Virus record (IMG/VR): IMGVR_UViG_3300020454_000085
Span: 1 to 23,902 of that record
From: a virus
Length of the DNA: 23,902 nt
Strand: one strand, 5' to 3'
Made by a program: the position numbers and the translations under genes. The notes beneath the pieces are model-generated. The model did no database searches and was not told the DNA's origin. It saw only the letters and a program-made list of their open reading frames with translations. This document shows, piece after piece, positions 13,027-21,586 of the stretch. Every line of letters begins with the position of its first letter. The first letter of the stretch is position 1.

Positions 13027-15233
13027 GCAACTAGATCAACAAACTCAGTCAAAACTTTTTTGTTAGTCTTCTTTGCTTTGAATGATTTTACAAATGCTCT
13101 CTTGATTTCTGCTTTAGTCATCGCATCATTTGTCTCTTCATCAAAGTCATAGTCACTGTTTAGTGATGTGGATGATAGTGCAAAGTACTTTTGATAACCA
13201 GTATTTTCTAGAGAGAATGATTTGTTTTTTCTCCACTCAGCAGTCTTCTTGTCAATCTGCCCCCAGTCATCAGTACCGTACATATATCTACGGATGAAAC
13301 TACTTGCATCACGACTTGCAAGAACTCTGAATCCTATAACATTAACACTGGGATGTACACTCCTAAAATCTTCTAATAGTAATTTAGTAAAATCATGAAA
13401 TGAATGATTAAATCTAGTTACATTACCAGTCTTACGATTCCTTAGGAAACAATTAGAGTTGATGGATGTAGTACCTAAGAAAGGTTCTGACTCCCAGTGA
13501 CGATCAACATAAGAATTTCTGCGAAGACTCTGTGCTTCACCATCAGTTAATATTACAACATTAACTTTCTCTACACCAGTTTTGTTTTTGAACTGAGGAA
13601 TTAAATCATTCAAACAGATGATTGATTCATTAAGAGGTGTACCAGATAAAGAAAGACCATTTGGTATTGTAAAAGCATGATTTCTCCACCCATCATAGTA
13701 GGCACACATTAAGAATAGATTTTTTATATCTGTGTCTATGTCTTTAGAACTACTAGATACAAAATTTAGTAGTGAGAAATCAGAACCAATATCAATTGTA
13801 TTTGCAACACGATCATATACTGGTGGAAGATCTGTTCTACTTGAATAGGATGACTGTCTACCCTTCCACTCATTACTGAAAGCATATACATCAAATGGGA
13901 TTTGAACTTTCTTACAAAACCAGATCAATTGTAACAACTGTTTACCTGTATCAAGTAATATATTTGACATAGATCCAGACCAGTCAAGTATGAAAACTAG
14001 ACCGTGATTTTTACCATTAGGAACAACAGTTATCTTTTTAAAAAGATCTTCATTAAACTTATATGTATGGAGTTTAGTGCAGTCTAGAACACCAGTTTTA
14101 GATGTTGTAGCACGAGCATATGCACTAGCAGATTTCTTACACTCAAACTCTTTAACTAGATAAGAAACTTCTTTAGCAGAATCTTTTTTGAATTGCTCAA
14201 ACTTTTCAATCATACCTTGTCTTGTATTAGTTCTATACTCATCTGATTCGTAATAAGATTTTGGTAAAGATGCTTCATACTCTGTTCTTCTTGAATCTTC
14301 CTCTTTCCAATGCTCATTCAATGAATTACGGATTTCATCGGTGGAAATGACAATGCGATCTAAATGTAGCTTTGGTAGCTCTAAGTATACACTCTCTGCT
14401 GCACCAGTGTCTACTAGATCCTGCAATTTAGACTCAAGTGCATCTACTGTTGTTGTATCAAACTCGTCAGATCCCTCTGGTGATGCGGATTCTGGTTGTG
14501 GTTGCTTCTTACCACTGTCATCTTGCTGGTGTGGTAATCCTTCTGACAAATCTTCTAGGTCGTTACCTTCAGATTCCTCTGATGGTTCATCTACATCCTC
14601 AGTTTCCTGTTTACCTTCTAGATCATTGTTACCAGATCCATCTAAATTCATCTTTACCTTGACTTCTTCTTCAATTCTTTCTTCCTGTTGTTGTTTGCAG
14701 AATTCTTGCAACTCTTTAGCGAGTACACAAACTTCATAGAATGTTTCTGCCTTCTCAATTCTGTCTACTAGATCCTGCTCAGTGTCAGTAAACTCAACAC
14801 ATAGGAAAGGACCTATCTTAGAGTATAGATTGATACGATCAGGGAAACTAAACTCATCTATTGGTCTATCAATTTCAAAAAAGTCATCTTCATGCAACTG
14901 ACCATAACCACGATAGAATGTTTTAGCAAGACCTTCGTATCTACGCTTCATTAACTTCTCAATTCTAACATCCTCAATAATATTAACAAAGGAATGTGGG
15001 ACTCCAACAAATTCTTCTTGCTCGAACCATGCATCACAAGGTGTGTATAGAGCATGTCCTACCTCATGAGCAATCAAAGCATCATAAACAGACTCTTGAG
15101 AAATCTTCCAAAGAGGTAGTGTCAAAACTCTAGTCTCAACATTGAATTGAGCAGTCTCTACATTCTTGTGTTCTACTACAAGGTTCTCTGTAGCAAGGAG
15201 TCTTGCAAGTGTTCCTTTAATATTGTGTTGCAT
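13023..15233 (-). CDS. CobT-like protein with metalloprotease motif and VWA domain
   Basis: 736-residue protein starting at the ATG at 15231-15233, as the predicted transcription start is near 15249. The N-terminal domain carries a zinc-protease signature HEVGH at residues 56-60 and, further on, NIIEDVRIEKLMKRRY, where the Glu could be the third zinc ligand. A long acidic, low-complexity linker follows (many Glu, Asp, Ser, Gln). The C-terminal part has a von Willebrand A domain with the metal-site motif DWSGSMS and later ILTDGEAQSL. CobT of cobaltochelatase and NorD-type proteins have similar VWA ends and pair with MoxR/CobS ATPases. It shares a promoter element with CobS. It is more likely a remodelling or protease machine than a true B12 enzyme. 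Confidence 0.85.
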   Translation of the reverse strand: MQHNIKGTLARLLATENLVVEHKNVETAQFNVETRVLTLPLWKISQESVYDALIAHEVGHALYTPCDAWFEQEEFVGVPHSFVNIIEDVRIEKLMKRRYEGLAKTFYRGYGQLHEDDFFEIDRPIDEFSFPDRINLYSKIGPFLCVEFTDTEQDLVDRIEKAETFYEVCVLAKELQEFCKQQQEERIEEEVKVKMNLDGSGNNDLEGKQETEDVDEPSEESEGNDLEDLSEGLPHQQDDSGKKQPQPESASPEGSDEFDTTTVDALESKLQDLVDTGAAESVYLELPKLHLDRIVISTDEIRNSLNEHWKEEDSRRTEYEASLPKSYYESDEYRTNTRQGMIEKFEQFKKDSAKEVSYLVKEFECKKSASAYARATTSKTGVLDCTKLHTYKFNEDLFKKITVVPNGKNHGLVFILDWSGSMSNILLDTGKQLLQLIWFCKKVQIPFDVYAFSNEWKGRQSSYSSRTDLPPVYDRVANTIDIGSDFSLLNFVSSSSKDIDTDIKNLFLMCAYYDGWRNHAFTIPNGLSLSGTPLNESIICLNDLIPQFKNKTGVEKVNVVILTDGEAQSLRRNSYVDRHWESEPFLGTTSINSNCFLRNRKTGNVTRFNHSFHDFTKLLLEDFRSVHPSVNVIGFRVLASRDASSFIRRYMYGTDDWGQIDKKTAEWRKNKSFSLENTGYQKYFALSSTSLNSDYDFDEETNDAMTKAEIKRAFVKSFKAKKTNKKVLTEFVDLVA

Positions 15234-15402
15234 GTGATTCGTTGTGTATATACACATTATAAGACCCCCGACGAGGATCGGAGGTCTTGAGTAGACACTT
15301 TATCAACTGTCTACGCCTCTCTCTTGCAGAGCGTAGTGCTTGTGGTTTAAGGTGGCGTTTCTTTTCCTTTTTGGAATGATGCTGCCAGTTTGGAGTATTC
15401 AT
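15217..15402 (-). CDS. small basic ORF, uncertain
   Basis: 61 codons, very basic in its first half (KKEKKRHLKPQALRSARERR). The ATG overlaps the oxygenase stop as ATGA, which favours coupled translation. Its last third runs through the hairpin at 15261-15288, the shared promoter element and the first codons of the CobT-like gene, where the reading frame may be a by-product. It could be a small nucleic-acid binding protein. No homology is recognised. Confidence 0.42.
   Translation of the reverse strand: MNTPNWQHHSKKEKKRHLKPQALRSARERRRQLIKCLLKTSDPRRGSYNVYIHNESHATQY
15241..15262 (-). promoter_or_regulatory. 22-bp shared promoter element, copy 2 (CobT-like)
   Basis: The minus strand reads TTATAATGTG followed by TATATACACAAC and contains a perfect 12-bp palindrome GTGTATATACAC. 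TATAAT is at 15256-15261 with no recognisable -35. The predicted start near 15249 gives a 16-nt leader without a Shine-Dalgarno sequence. Compare 12391-12412. Confidence 0.75.
15261..15288 (-). terminator. hairpin terminator candidate overlapping a promoter
   Basis: An 11-bp stem (AAGACCTCCGA/TCGGGGGTCTT, one G-U pair, 6-nt loop) lies downstream of the oxygenase and small basic ORF. Only two Ts follow, so it may be weak. Its 3' foot overlaps the -10 box of the CobT-like gene. Confidence 0.5.
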
Positions 15403-15929
15403 TTGAACATACAGGATACAGATACTCTCCAGAATGGAGTATCTACCTTGATAGGTAGAGCATCATGGAGTTTGTTCGACCTAAACACTATAAAGTCTCC
15501 AGGTCCATATGTAAAGGTCTTGTCTTCAATTTGCAATTCTCCACCCCATGAAGGATCCCATTGGGGTGTTAGAAATCCTACTGCACTCCACACATGAGGA
15601 CCATTACCATCAGCATCAGTATGAAACTCTGGTACATTACCCTTTCGTTGTGCATTAAATCCTATAGCAGCAACACTTTGTGTGGGTAAAATAAACCCAT
15701 GTTGATTCTGTAGTCTATCTCTAACTCTAGCCATGGTAGCAATAAAGTACCCTGCTAGAAATGGATCATGCATACCTTTCTCATCCATTGCTTGCATCCT
15801 AGGATACATTAACTCTGGATTGTCAAGACCACCATATGCACTATTTATTTTCCACAAACTATTTTCTATAACATGATTATAGATTTGCATGACATCCTTA
15901 TTGGACATCACATCATGAAGTACATACAT
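15399..15929 (-). CDS. 2OG-Fe(II) oxygenase (HxD type)
   Basis: 176-residue 2-oxoglutarate and iron-dependent oxygenase. The iron ligands are visible as EFHTDADG (H103, D105) and H155 in SNKLHDALP, with R168 in FWRVSVS for 2-oxoglutarate. The fold order strand-HxD-strand-H-strand-R is complete, so it should be active. The substrate is unknown. It starts 2 nt after the gp46 stop and couples to the next ORF as ATGA. It differs from the oxygenase at 10650-11282 in its ligand pattern, so the two are not recent duplicates. Confidence 0.88.
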   Translation of the reverse strand: MYVLHDVMSNKDVMQIYNHVIENSLWKINSAYGGLDNPELMYPRMQAMDEKGMHDPFLAGYFIATMARVRDRLQNQHGFILPTQSVAAIGFNAQRKGNVPEFHTDADGNGPHVWSAVGFLTPQWDPSWGGELQIEDKTFTYGPGDFIVFRSNKLHDALPIKVDTPFWRVSVSCMFK

Positions 15930-15931
15930 AA

Positions 15932-17659
15932 TTACTGCTCCACAGCACTCTTAGTAGCATAAGAGAATCCACCTTTCTTAGTAAATTCTATCATAGTTTG
16001 GAATCTATCTAACATATCTACCTTATGTGATATAACAAATACATTAGCATCTTTAACAACATACTTAATAATCTTAATGAATTCATCTGTTCCCAATCCA
16101 TCTAACGATGAATCAAATACCTCATCCATAATAAGAAGGTTAGTATTCGTAGAATTTTTAAACCTAGCAACCTCTCTCCATGTGAACAGGAGTGCTAAGT
16201 CAATTCTCATCTTCTCACCCTCAGAGAATGAAGAGTATGTAAACTTGTCATGAATAGGATTTTCTATTGTTTCATTAAACTCTTCATCTAATCGAAAATT
16301 GATATAGAAATCCATCATCTGCAGATACCTATTGACCTGCTGATTGATAAGAGGAAGATACTTCTTAATTATTTTTCCTTTGACACCACCATCCCTCAAT
16401 AGTTCATAGGCATGGTCATTATATGTTATCTCGTCATTCTGTTTTGCAAGATTGCCAAAGCAAGACTCCAGATCTTTTTTATATTTCTCTAGCTTCTCAT
16501 GTTCAGTATTTTTATTTTTAAGGTTGTCGGTAAGAATTTGAATTTCCTGTTGTAAATCTCCTGTCTGTTGCTGTAGTCCATTAACCCTAACACTGTTTTG
16601 AGAAATGCCATTTGTGAGTTCTGTAATCTCCTTAGATAGTTTGGTGAAGTGACGCTCTCGGATACCTTCTTCTGTTATCGACTCCTCAAGCTTTTGATAG
16701 CCATCTCTGAGTTCCTTTGCTTTATTTTGAGCGTCATCAATTCTATTTAACCGAAACGATTCTTCTATATTCTGGCTGCATGTAGGACATACCGTATTGT
16801 CTGTGAAAAACTTATGCTCTTTAGTAATCCTTGATACTTTATTGGATATCTTTTGCTTCAAAGAACCTAGTTTTACCAAGCGTTTTGAAGCATCTGATAC
16901 AGTTTCTAATTGTGTTTGAACGCTGTCCAAATCTTTACTTAAGGATTCATTTTTACTTAATAATTGATTAACATCTAGAGCAATTGTATCAAGTTTTAAC
17001 TCCTTTTCTTTAATATCATCTTCACTTCTAGTATTCATCTTATCGATAAAATTTTCTTGCATTGAAACTTTATCTTTAAGAGTTTCTTTCTTAAGTTCTA
17101 ATGTTCTTACAATCTCTCTATTTGATCTAAGTTTTTCTTTTAGGATTAGATTCATAGCGGAGAAAATTTTAATATCTAATAGATCTTCAATAACTTCTCT
17201 ACGGTTAGGAGCACTTAGTTGCATGAAGGGTACAAAGTTGCTACTACCTAGTATTACAATTTGAGTAAATGATTTATAGTTTAATTTTAAAATCTGTTCT
17301 TCTAGGATTTTTTGATTGATTCTATCGTCTGCTTCTTTGTTACGCATTCGACCATCAATTTTAATATCAAATAGATTAGGTTTAATACCTCTAGTCACAT
17401 TATATTCTGTATTACCTATAGAAAAATCAATCTCAACAAGAGTTCCTTTCTCATTGGTAGTATTGATTAGTTGTGATTTTGTGATCTTACGATATGGTTT
17501 ATTAAATAATACAAAGCACAAAGCATCCAATATGGTAGATTTACCAGCACCATTTGTACCAACAACTATTGTTGTACCATCAGAATTTAAATCTATCTCC
17601 GTCCATTTATCACCAGTAGATAGAAAATTTTTAAACTTTACCTTTTTAAACAGAATCAT
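15932..17659 (-). CDS. 46: recombination endonuclease subunit gp46
   Basis: 575-residue SMC-like ATPase (Rad50/SbcC type) that works with gp47 to resect DNA ends during recombination-dependent replication. Walker A GTNGAGKST is at residues 34-42, and a coiled-coil region surrounds a zinc-hook CPTC at 291-294. The ABC signature is in YSSFSEGEKMRIDLAL and Walker B in LLIMDEVFDSSLD. The start overlaps the DUF3110 gene by 14 nt. It is complete and of normal family length. Confidence 0.96.
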   Translation of the reverse strand: MILFKKVKFKNFLSTGDKWTEIDLNSDGTTIVVGTNGAGKSTILDALCFVLFNKPYRKITKSQLINTTNEKGTLVEIDFSIGNTEYNVTRGIKPNLFDIKIDGRMRNKEADDRINQKILEEQILKLNYKSFTQIVILGSSNFVPFMQLSAPNRREVIEDLLDIKIFSAMNLILKEKLRSNREIVRTLELKKETLKDKVSMQENFIDKMNTRSEDDIKEKELKLDTIALDVNQLLSKNESLSKDLDSVQTQLETVSDASKRLVKLGSLKQKISNKVSRITKEHKFFTDNTVCPTCSQNIEESFRLNRIDDAQNKAKELRDGYQKLEESITEEGIRERHFTKLSKEITELTNGISQNSVRVNGLQQQTGDLQQEIQILTDNLKNKNTEHEKLEKYKKDLESCFGNLAKQNDEITYNDHAYELLRDGGVKGKIIKKYLPLINQQVNRYLQMMDFYINFRLDEEFNETIENPIHDKFTYSSFSEGEKMRIDLALLFTWREVARFKNSTNTNLLIMDEVFDSSLDGLGTDEFIKIIKYVVKDANVFVISHKVDMLDRFQTMIEFTKKGGFSYATKSAVEQ

Positions 17660-17912
17660 CTTGTAGGGGTGGCATCACAAAATCGTTAGGGGTTACGATA
17701 GTATACTTATAATTATACATCTCACACGCTTTTATTGCAACATCTTCGTCTACTTCGACTACTTCCATTATAGCATCTTCTTCGGATTCTAGTTGCATTC
17801 TGTATCGTTCTGCATCATCTTCTTGTTCAAATAAGAACAAAACCTTATCATTATTGATGTCCTTAACAGCGTAAGCACCCTCACGCTTGCCATCTTCACA
17901 TAATAACCACAT
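17646..17912 (-). CDS. DUF3110 domain protein between gp47 and gp46
   Basis: 88 residues from the ATG at 17910-17912 (MWLLCEDGKREGAYAVKD), chosen because it overlaps the gp47 stop as TAATG with GGTGGAG just upstream. The core VLFLFEQEDDAERYRMQLE is the DUF3110 hallmark, known from cyanobacteria and plant plastids. It is followed by an acidic strand and DVAIKACEMYNYKYTIV. The function of DUF3110 is unknown. Its insertion between the two subunits of the gp46/47 nuclease is common in marine cyanophages as I recall them, and it supports a cyanobacterial host. Confidence 0.85.
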   Translation of the reverse strand: MWLLCEDGKREGAYAVKDINNDKVLFLFEQEDDAERYRMQLESEEDAIMEVVEVDEDVAIKACEMYNYKYTIVTPNDFVMPPLQDDSV

Positions 17913-18970
17913 TACTCCACCTCGCATGCTTGAGCGTACAAACCTCCCACAAGTTTTTTAATTCTAGTTTTGTCAAGATCAATCTCTGATTCTTCTATAA
18001 ACCTATTTAACAAAGCAATTGTATTCTCATCTTCATCTGCATTGAAATCTGATGCATGAATATAACCATGATTCCAGTCAGCACTTTCGATGACCTTTAG
18101 ATCTTCTACACCAACAGAATGTAGTTTATCAATAAACTTTTCAAAATCTTTAGGGTTAGATCTTTGTCTAACTATGACTTTGACAATCTTACCTGCATAT
18201 TCTGTAGCATCAAAGATTTGATATGGAGTATCATCATAGTATATCTTATAGAACATTCTATGAGGATTATTAATAGGTTCTAAATCATATGTTTCTGTAT
18301 CAAAAATATGAAATCCACGAGTGTCTTCACAATCATTCCAGAACATTTCATATGGATTACCTAAGTAAAATATTTTACCATCATTGGATCTTGTATGATA
18401 ATGTCCAGTAAATACTCTATCAAATTTCTCAAACATATCTGCATCACCACTAGCACCATGATCTTGTGTATATCCTTTGTATACAGCATAACCATTTAGT
18501 TCTAGGTGACCAAATGCGACCTTCGCCTTTGTTGATTTAACTTTTCTTTTTATCTTACCTTTATTCTCTTCGTTAATCCAACCTAAGAAAAGACATTTTG
18601 TGTCGCCAATCTGATACTCTGCGTGATCTCTGACAAGCACCATATTAGGATACTCTCGTAGTAGTAAATCAATTGTATTAACATCGTTTTTGTTTTTAAA
18701 ATAGGCAGTGTGATTACCGACAACAGAGTACACAGTAATCCCCATATCACGAAGACGGTCAAAGTAATGCGTTTTGCACCATTCCAAAGACCATAAATCA
18801 ATCGACCTACGATTATCAAAAGTGTCCCCCATATCGATAAGCGTTGTAATCCCCTCTCGTTCCAGTGTTGGGAAAAAAATGTCTTCATAAAATCTTTGAA
18901 AGTATTCATGGAATAACCTACTACCTTTCCTCATACCAAAATGTTGGTCTGTAATTATTGCTACTCTCAT
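17912..18970 (-). CDS. 47: recombination endonuclease subunit gp47
   Basis: 352-residue Mre11/SbcD-type nuclease, partner of gp46. The metal-binding motifs are all present: TDQHFG near residues 7-12, DMGDTFDNR, VVGNHTAYF, FGHLELNG and TGHYHTR. It starts at the ATG at 18968-18970, overlapping the 59-residue gene as ATGA, and ends with a TAATG overlap. It is complete. Confidence 0.96.
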   Translation of the reverse strand: MRVAIITDQHFGMRKGSRLFHEYFQRFYEDIFFPTLEREGITTLIDMGDTFDNRRSIDLWSLEWCKTHYFDRLRDMGITVYSVVGNHTAYFKNKNDVNTIDLLLREYPNMVLVRDHAEYQIGDTKCLFLGWINEENKGKIKRKVKSTKAKVAFGHLELNGYAVYKGYTQDHGASGDADMFEKFDRVFTGHYHTRSNDGKIFYLGNPYEMFWNDCEDTRGFHIFDTETYDLEPINNPHRMFYKIYYDDTPYQIFDATEYAGKIVKVIVRQRSNPKDFEKFIDKLHSVGVEDLKVIESADWNHGYIHASDFNADEDENTIALLNRFIEESEIDLDKTRIKKLVGGLYAQACEVE

Positions 18971-19146
18971 TTTTTAGATGTGCTACTACGAGTTCTATTA
19001 ATTATACTAATAAATTTGTCACCTGCAAATGTTCCACCTAGACAAACATCTAACTCATCACCATCTTTCCAGTTGACATCACCATTCATTTTAGTGTGGG
19101 TCATTGCAATTTGAATCTTGTCAATGACTTCTTGTGTTAATCTCAT
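18967..19146 (-). CDS. 59-residue protein between gp55 and gp47
   Basis: Short ORF: MRLTQEVIDKIQIAMTHTKM, then NGDVNWKDGDELDVCLGGTF, then AGDKFISIINRTRSSTSKK. The predicted start and stop overlap both neighbours as ATGA, so it is fully coupled between gp55 and gp47. No domain is recognised. The tight fit and sensible composition make it likely to be a real gene. Confidence 0.78.
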   Translation of the reverse strand: MRLTQEVIDKIQIAMTHTKMNGDVNWKDGDELDVCLGGTFAGDKFISIINRTRSSTSKK

Positions 19147-19619
19147 CTGTTTGAGTTCCTGTATTGTATGTTATCTTTAATAGTATTATAATCAGATGAA
19201 GTACCACCTGCACCTTCTTCAACTACCATAACTTGTTCAAAACCAGTACGCTCTATGATTTTAGTTTTAATCTCTAACTGTTTCTTTTCTTTTTGTATTC
19301 TTCTTAAAAATGCATAGTATATAATCTGAGTAAAATATGCAAAGGGATTAGAAGATTTCTCTGGATTAAAGTTGTGTATGTATTGTACACAGTTTTCAAT
19401 GCCGTCCCCGATCATATCCTCACGGAACATATAGTTTACAAAGTTAGGTTTATAAGATAAATGTGTTGCAATCTTAAGAAAACATTCTCCAAGATAGTTA
19501 CTAATAGGTGGTGGATCAATCCCCTTTTCTTTTGAAATAGCAACTTTCTTGCGATAGACAACCATCGCCTCAAGGAGTTCTTTATTATTTACATAATGAT
19601 CAGACCTTTTTCTAGGCAT
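19143..19619 (-). CDS. 55: late sigma factor gp55
   Basis: 158 residues from the ATG at 19617-19619; a longer frame upstream is unlikely because a promoter overlaps it. It resembles T4 gp55, the sigma-like factor that directs host RNA polymerase to late promoters. Shared segments are YVNNKELLEA, GDGIENC, FNPEKSSNPFAYFTQIIYYAFLRRIQKEKK. It ends before the T4-type C-terminal clamp-binding tail can be seen clearly. The gene overlaps the 59-residue ORF as ATGA. It is the likely reader of the CTAAATA boxes in this window. Confidence 0.93.
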   Translation of the reverse strand: MPRKRSDHYVNNKELLEAMVVYRKKVAISKEKGIDPPPISNYLGECFLKIATHLSYKPNFVNYMFREDMIGDGIENCVQYIHNFNPEKSSNPFAYFTQIIYYAFLRRIQKEKKQLEIKTKIIERTGFEQVMVVEEGAGGTSSDYNTIKDNIQYRNSNR

Positions 19620-19641
19620 AAGTTTGTCCGAATCTGTAGGT

Positions 19642-19670
19642 ATTATAACACAGCTTGACACAAGTAGCAA
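19642..19670 (-). promoter_or_regulatory. promoter of gp55
   Basis: TATAAT at 19642-19647 with TTGCTA (4 of 6) at 19665-19670, spacing 17 nt. The predicted start near 19635 lies 16 nt before the gp55 ATG. This supports the short gp55 start. Confidence 0.6.
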
Positions 19671-19716
19671 TTACCTGTACAATTAGCCTTGTGGCGGTTC
19701 AAAGGAACACTAGTAT

Positions 19717-20127
19717 CTATACAGTAGTAGATATTCCAGAAAATATTTTTTCTAAACTAGATCTAGTTTTTTCTACATTACCTTTATAACCCATCTTTTC
19801 ACTGATACTAACCTTTTGAGTATCTCTAGTTTCTCTACTTAAATTATAATGATTATATGCATGAGTCATCTCATGGTCTGCTTCTAATTCAGTCATAGTA
19901 ATAATTTTATCAAACCCAACACTATAAACTTCTTTATCATCATCTGGAATAGTAATCCAAGGAACCAATCTTACTAAAGTATTTGTTCCTTTATGTGTTA
20001 GTTCTACCTTAAGGGGTTTTGTTAGGAAAAATGCTGGTTCCACACCAGTATCATCAATTCTAGTGGCAGCGACGACCTCCTCGCCAGAAACCAATTTGAA
20101 TACAAAGTAGGTTATGATTTCATCCAT
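19717..20127 (-). CDS. small beta-rich protein, paralogue C (Sm-like?)
   Basis: 136-residue protein related to the two small proteins upstream of gp43. Its first 80 residues contain FVFKLVSGEEVVAATRIDD, LTKPLKVEL, WITIPDDDKEVYSV and IITMTELEADHEMTHAYNHY, in the same order as in paralogue B. It has an added C-terminal region rich in Ser, Lys and Arg (GYKGNVEKTRSSLEKIF), which is absent from the other two. The ATG has AAAGGAGA upstream and overlaps the UvsW stop. Position between UvsW and gp55 suggests a role with nucleic acid, but the function is unknown. Confidence 0.85.
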   Translation of the reverse strand: MDEIITYFVFKLVSGEEVVAATRIDDTGVEPAFFLTKPLKVELTHKGTNTLVRLVPWITIPDDDKEVYSVGFDKIITMTELEADHEMTHAYNHYNLSRETRDTQKVSISEKMGYKGNVEKTRSSLEKIFSGISTTV

Positions 20128-21586
20128 GTTTCTCCTTTAATAAAACTCTCACAAGGTCATAGTTAAAATTTTCTTCATTGTATATTTTGATTCGTTCGAC
20201 TAAATGGTTTAGTGTATAATTTTTTTTACTATCAGTCGAACAGTCATCTGCTATGTCATACAAAGTTGCTTTGAATTTATTGGTTCCTTTTCTTAGAACC
20301 CTTCCAATACTTTGTAGATTCCTAATCTTCGACTTCGATGGTGAAGCAAAAATTACATTATGCAGGTTTTTGATATTGATACCAGTAGAGAAAGTTCCAT
20401 ATGATGCAACAATGATTGCATTTTTCTCTCCCTCTGTGATAGAACGAGTTAACTCTCTATCATGTACATCAACTCCACCGTGAATAAAGAATACTTTACG
20501 ATCATCATTATTATTTATGAGATTATATAAAACCTCTCCGTGGGTTTCTACTCTACTGTATAGGATTAAAGTATTACCTTTCAAGTCTAACGCTAGGTTT
20601 TTAATAAATTTATTTCTTTGTTCATGATTAATTAGATACTGTATTTCCTCTTCATAAGTATCAAATGGAGTTGCTTTATGTTTTAACAATATAATCTTAG
20701 CATTTAGTCTTGCTAGATAACCTTTCTCCATCAACTCATGAGTTTTAATAGTTTTATATGATGGTCCGAACAGTCCTTCTAATACTAACTTGTGTGTTTG
20801 TGTGCCGTCTAGCGTACCAGTAAAACCATAACGATACTTTGCTTGATGCAACTTAGTCATAATTTTTACGAGCGACGCTGATTTGAATTGATGTGCTTCA
20901 TCACCTACTACAACTTCAAATTTTTCAAAATATGTTTTTGGTAACTTATAGATAGATTGCCAGGTTGTAATAACCACAGGAGAATTTATTTCTTTTTCTT
21001 TACCAGCGTATATTTTTTGACAATATGAATCAGCGTCCCATCCATAAGAAGCAAAGTCCTTATGCATCTGCTCTACCAGAGATGTCGTTGGAACAACTAT
21101 CAGAGTCTTTTTATTTTGCTCTGCGAAGTAACGAACGATTGCGTAAATCATCAAAGATTTGCCAGAGGCAGTGGGGCTTATCACTAATCTTCTATTGTGT
21201 CTTAGAGCATCGTATACTCCCTCTATTTGATAGTCTCGTGGAGTTGTCTTAGATATTGCATTCATGTAATCTTTAACACCCTCTAATGAAATCATTTCAT
21301 TGACTTCAAAGGGAGTACCATAAAACTTACTATCTTCAAATTTATATTCATACTTATGATGCTTGCAAAAAGATACTATCTTATCAAGCAATCCAACATA
21401 TATTTCTCCTGTCTGTAGATTAAATAATCTTATCTTACCATCCCAGTACCTTTTTCTATACTGAGGCATATACTTAGCACCAGGTATATCAAAGGTAAAC
21501 TGATCAGATAACTCATGAGCAACATGAGGTTCCGAGACGATCTTTAAAAAGACCTCATTCTTTTTTGTGATAGTAAGGTCGGACAT
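20120..21586 (-). CDS. uvsW: UvsW helicase
   Basis: 488-residue superfamily 2 helicase that unwinds branched DNA and R-loops and helps switch T4 replication to the recombination mode. Motifs in order: SPTASGKSLMIYA (Walker A), VVVPTTSLVEQM, VVVGDEAHQFKSAS (DEAH box), GFTGTLDGT, ILYSRVETHG and QSIGRVLRKG (motif VI). I start at the ATG at 21584-21586, which overlaps the UvsY stop as TAATG. The TTG seven codons earlier is less likely. Confidence 0.95.
   Translation of the reverse strand: MSDLTITKKNEVFLKIVSEPHVAHELSDQFTFDIPGAKYMPQYRKRYWDGKIRLFNLQTGEIYVGLLDKIVSFCKHHKYEYKFEDSKFYGTPFEVNEMISLEGVKDYMNAISKTTPRDYQIEGVYDALRHNRRLVISPTASGKSLMIYAIVRYFAEQNKKTLIVVPTTSLVEQMHKDFASYGWDADSYCQKIYAGKEKEINSPVVITTWQSIYKLPKTYFEKFEVVVGDEAHQFKSASLVKIMTKLHQAKYRYGFTGTLDGTQTHKLVLEGLFGPSYKTIKTHELMEKGYLARLNAKIILLKHKATPFDTYEEEIQYLINHEQRNKFIKNLALDLKGNTLILYSRVETHGEVLYNLINNNDDRKVFFIHGGVDVHDRELTRSITEGEKNAIIVASYGTFSTGINIKNLHNVIFASPSKSKIRNLQSIGRVLRKGTNKFKATLYDIADDCSTDSKKNYTLNHLVERIKIYNEENFNYDLVRVLLKEKHG

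Noticed and set aside
14341-14739. Plus-strand ORF opposite the CobT-like gene
   Set aside because: It mirrors the acidic low-complexity linker; Ser/Cys-rich translation and lack of a binding site mark it as a shadow.
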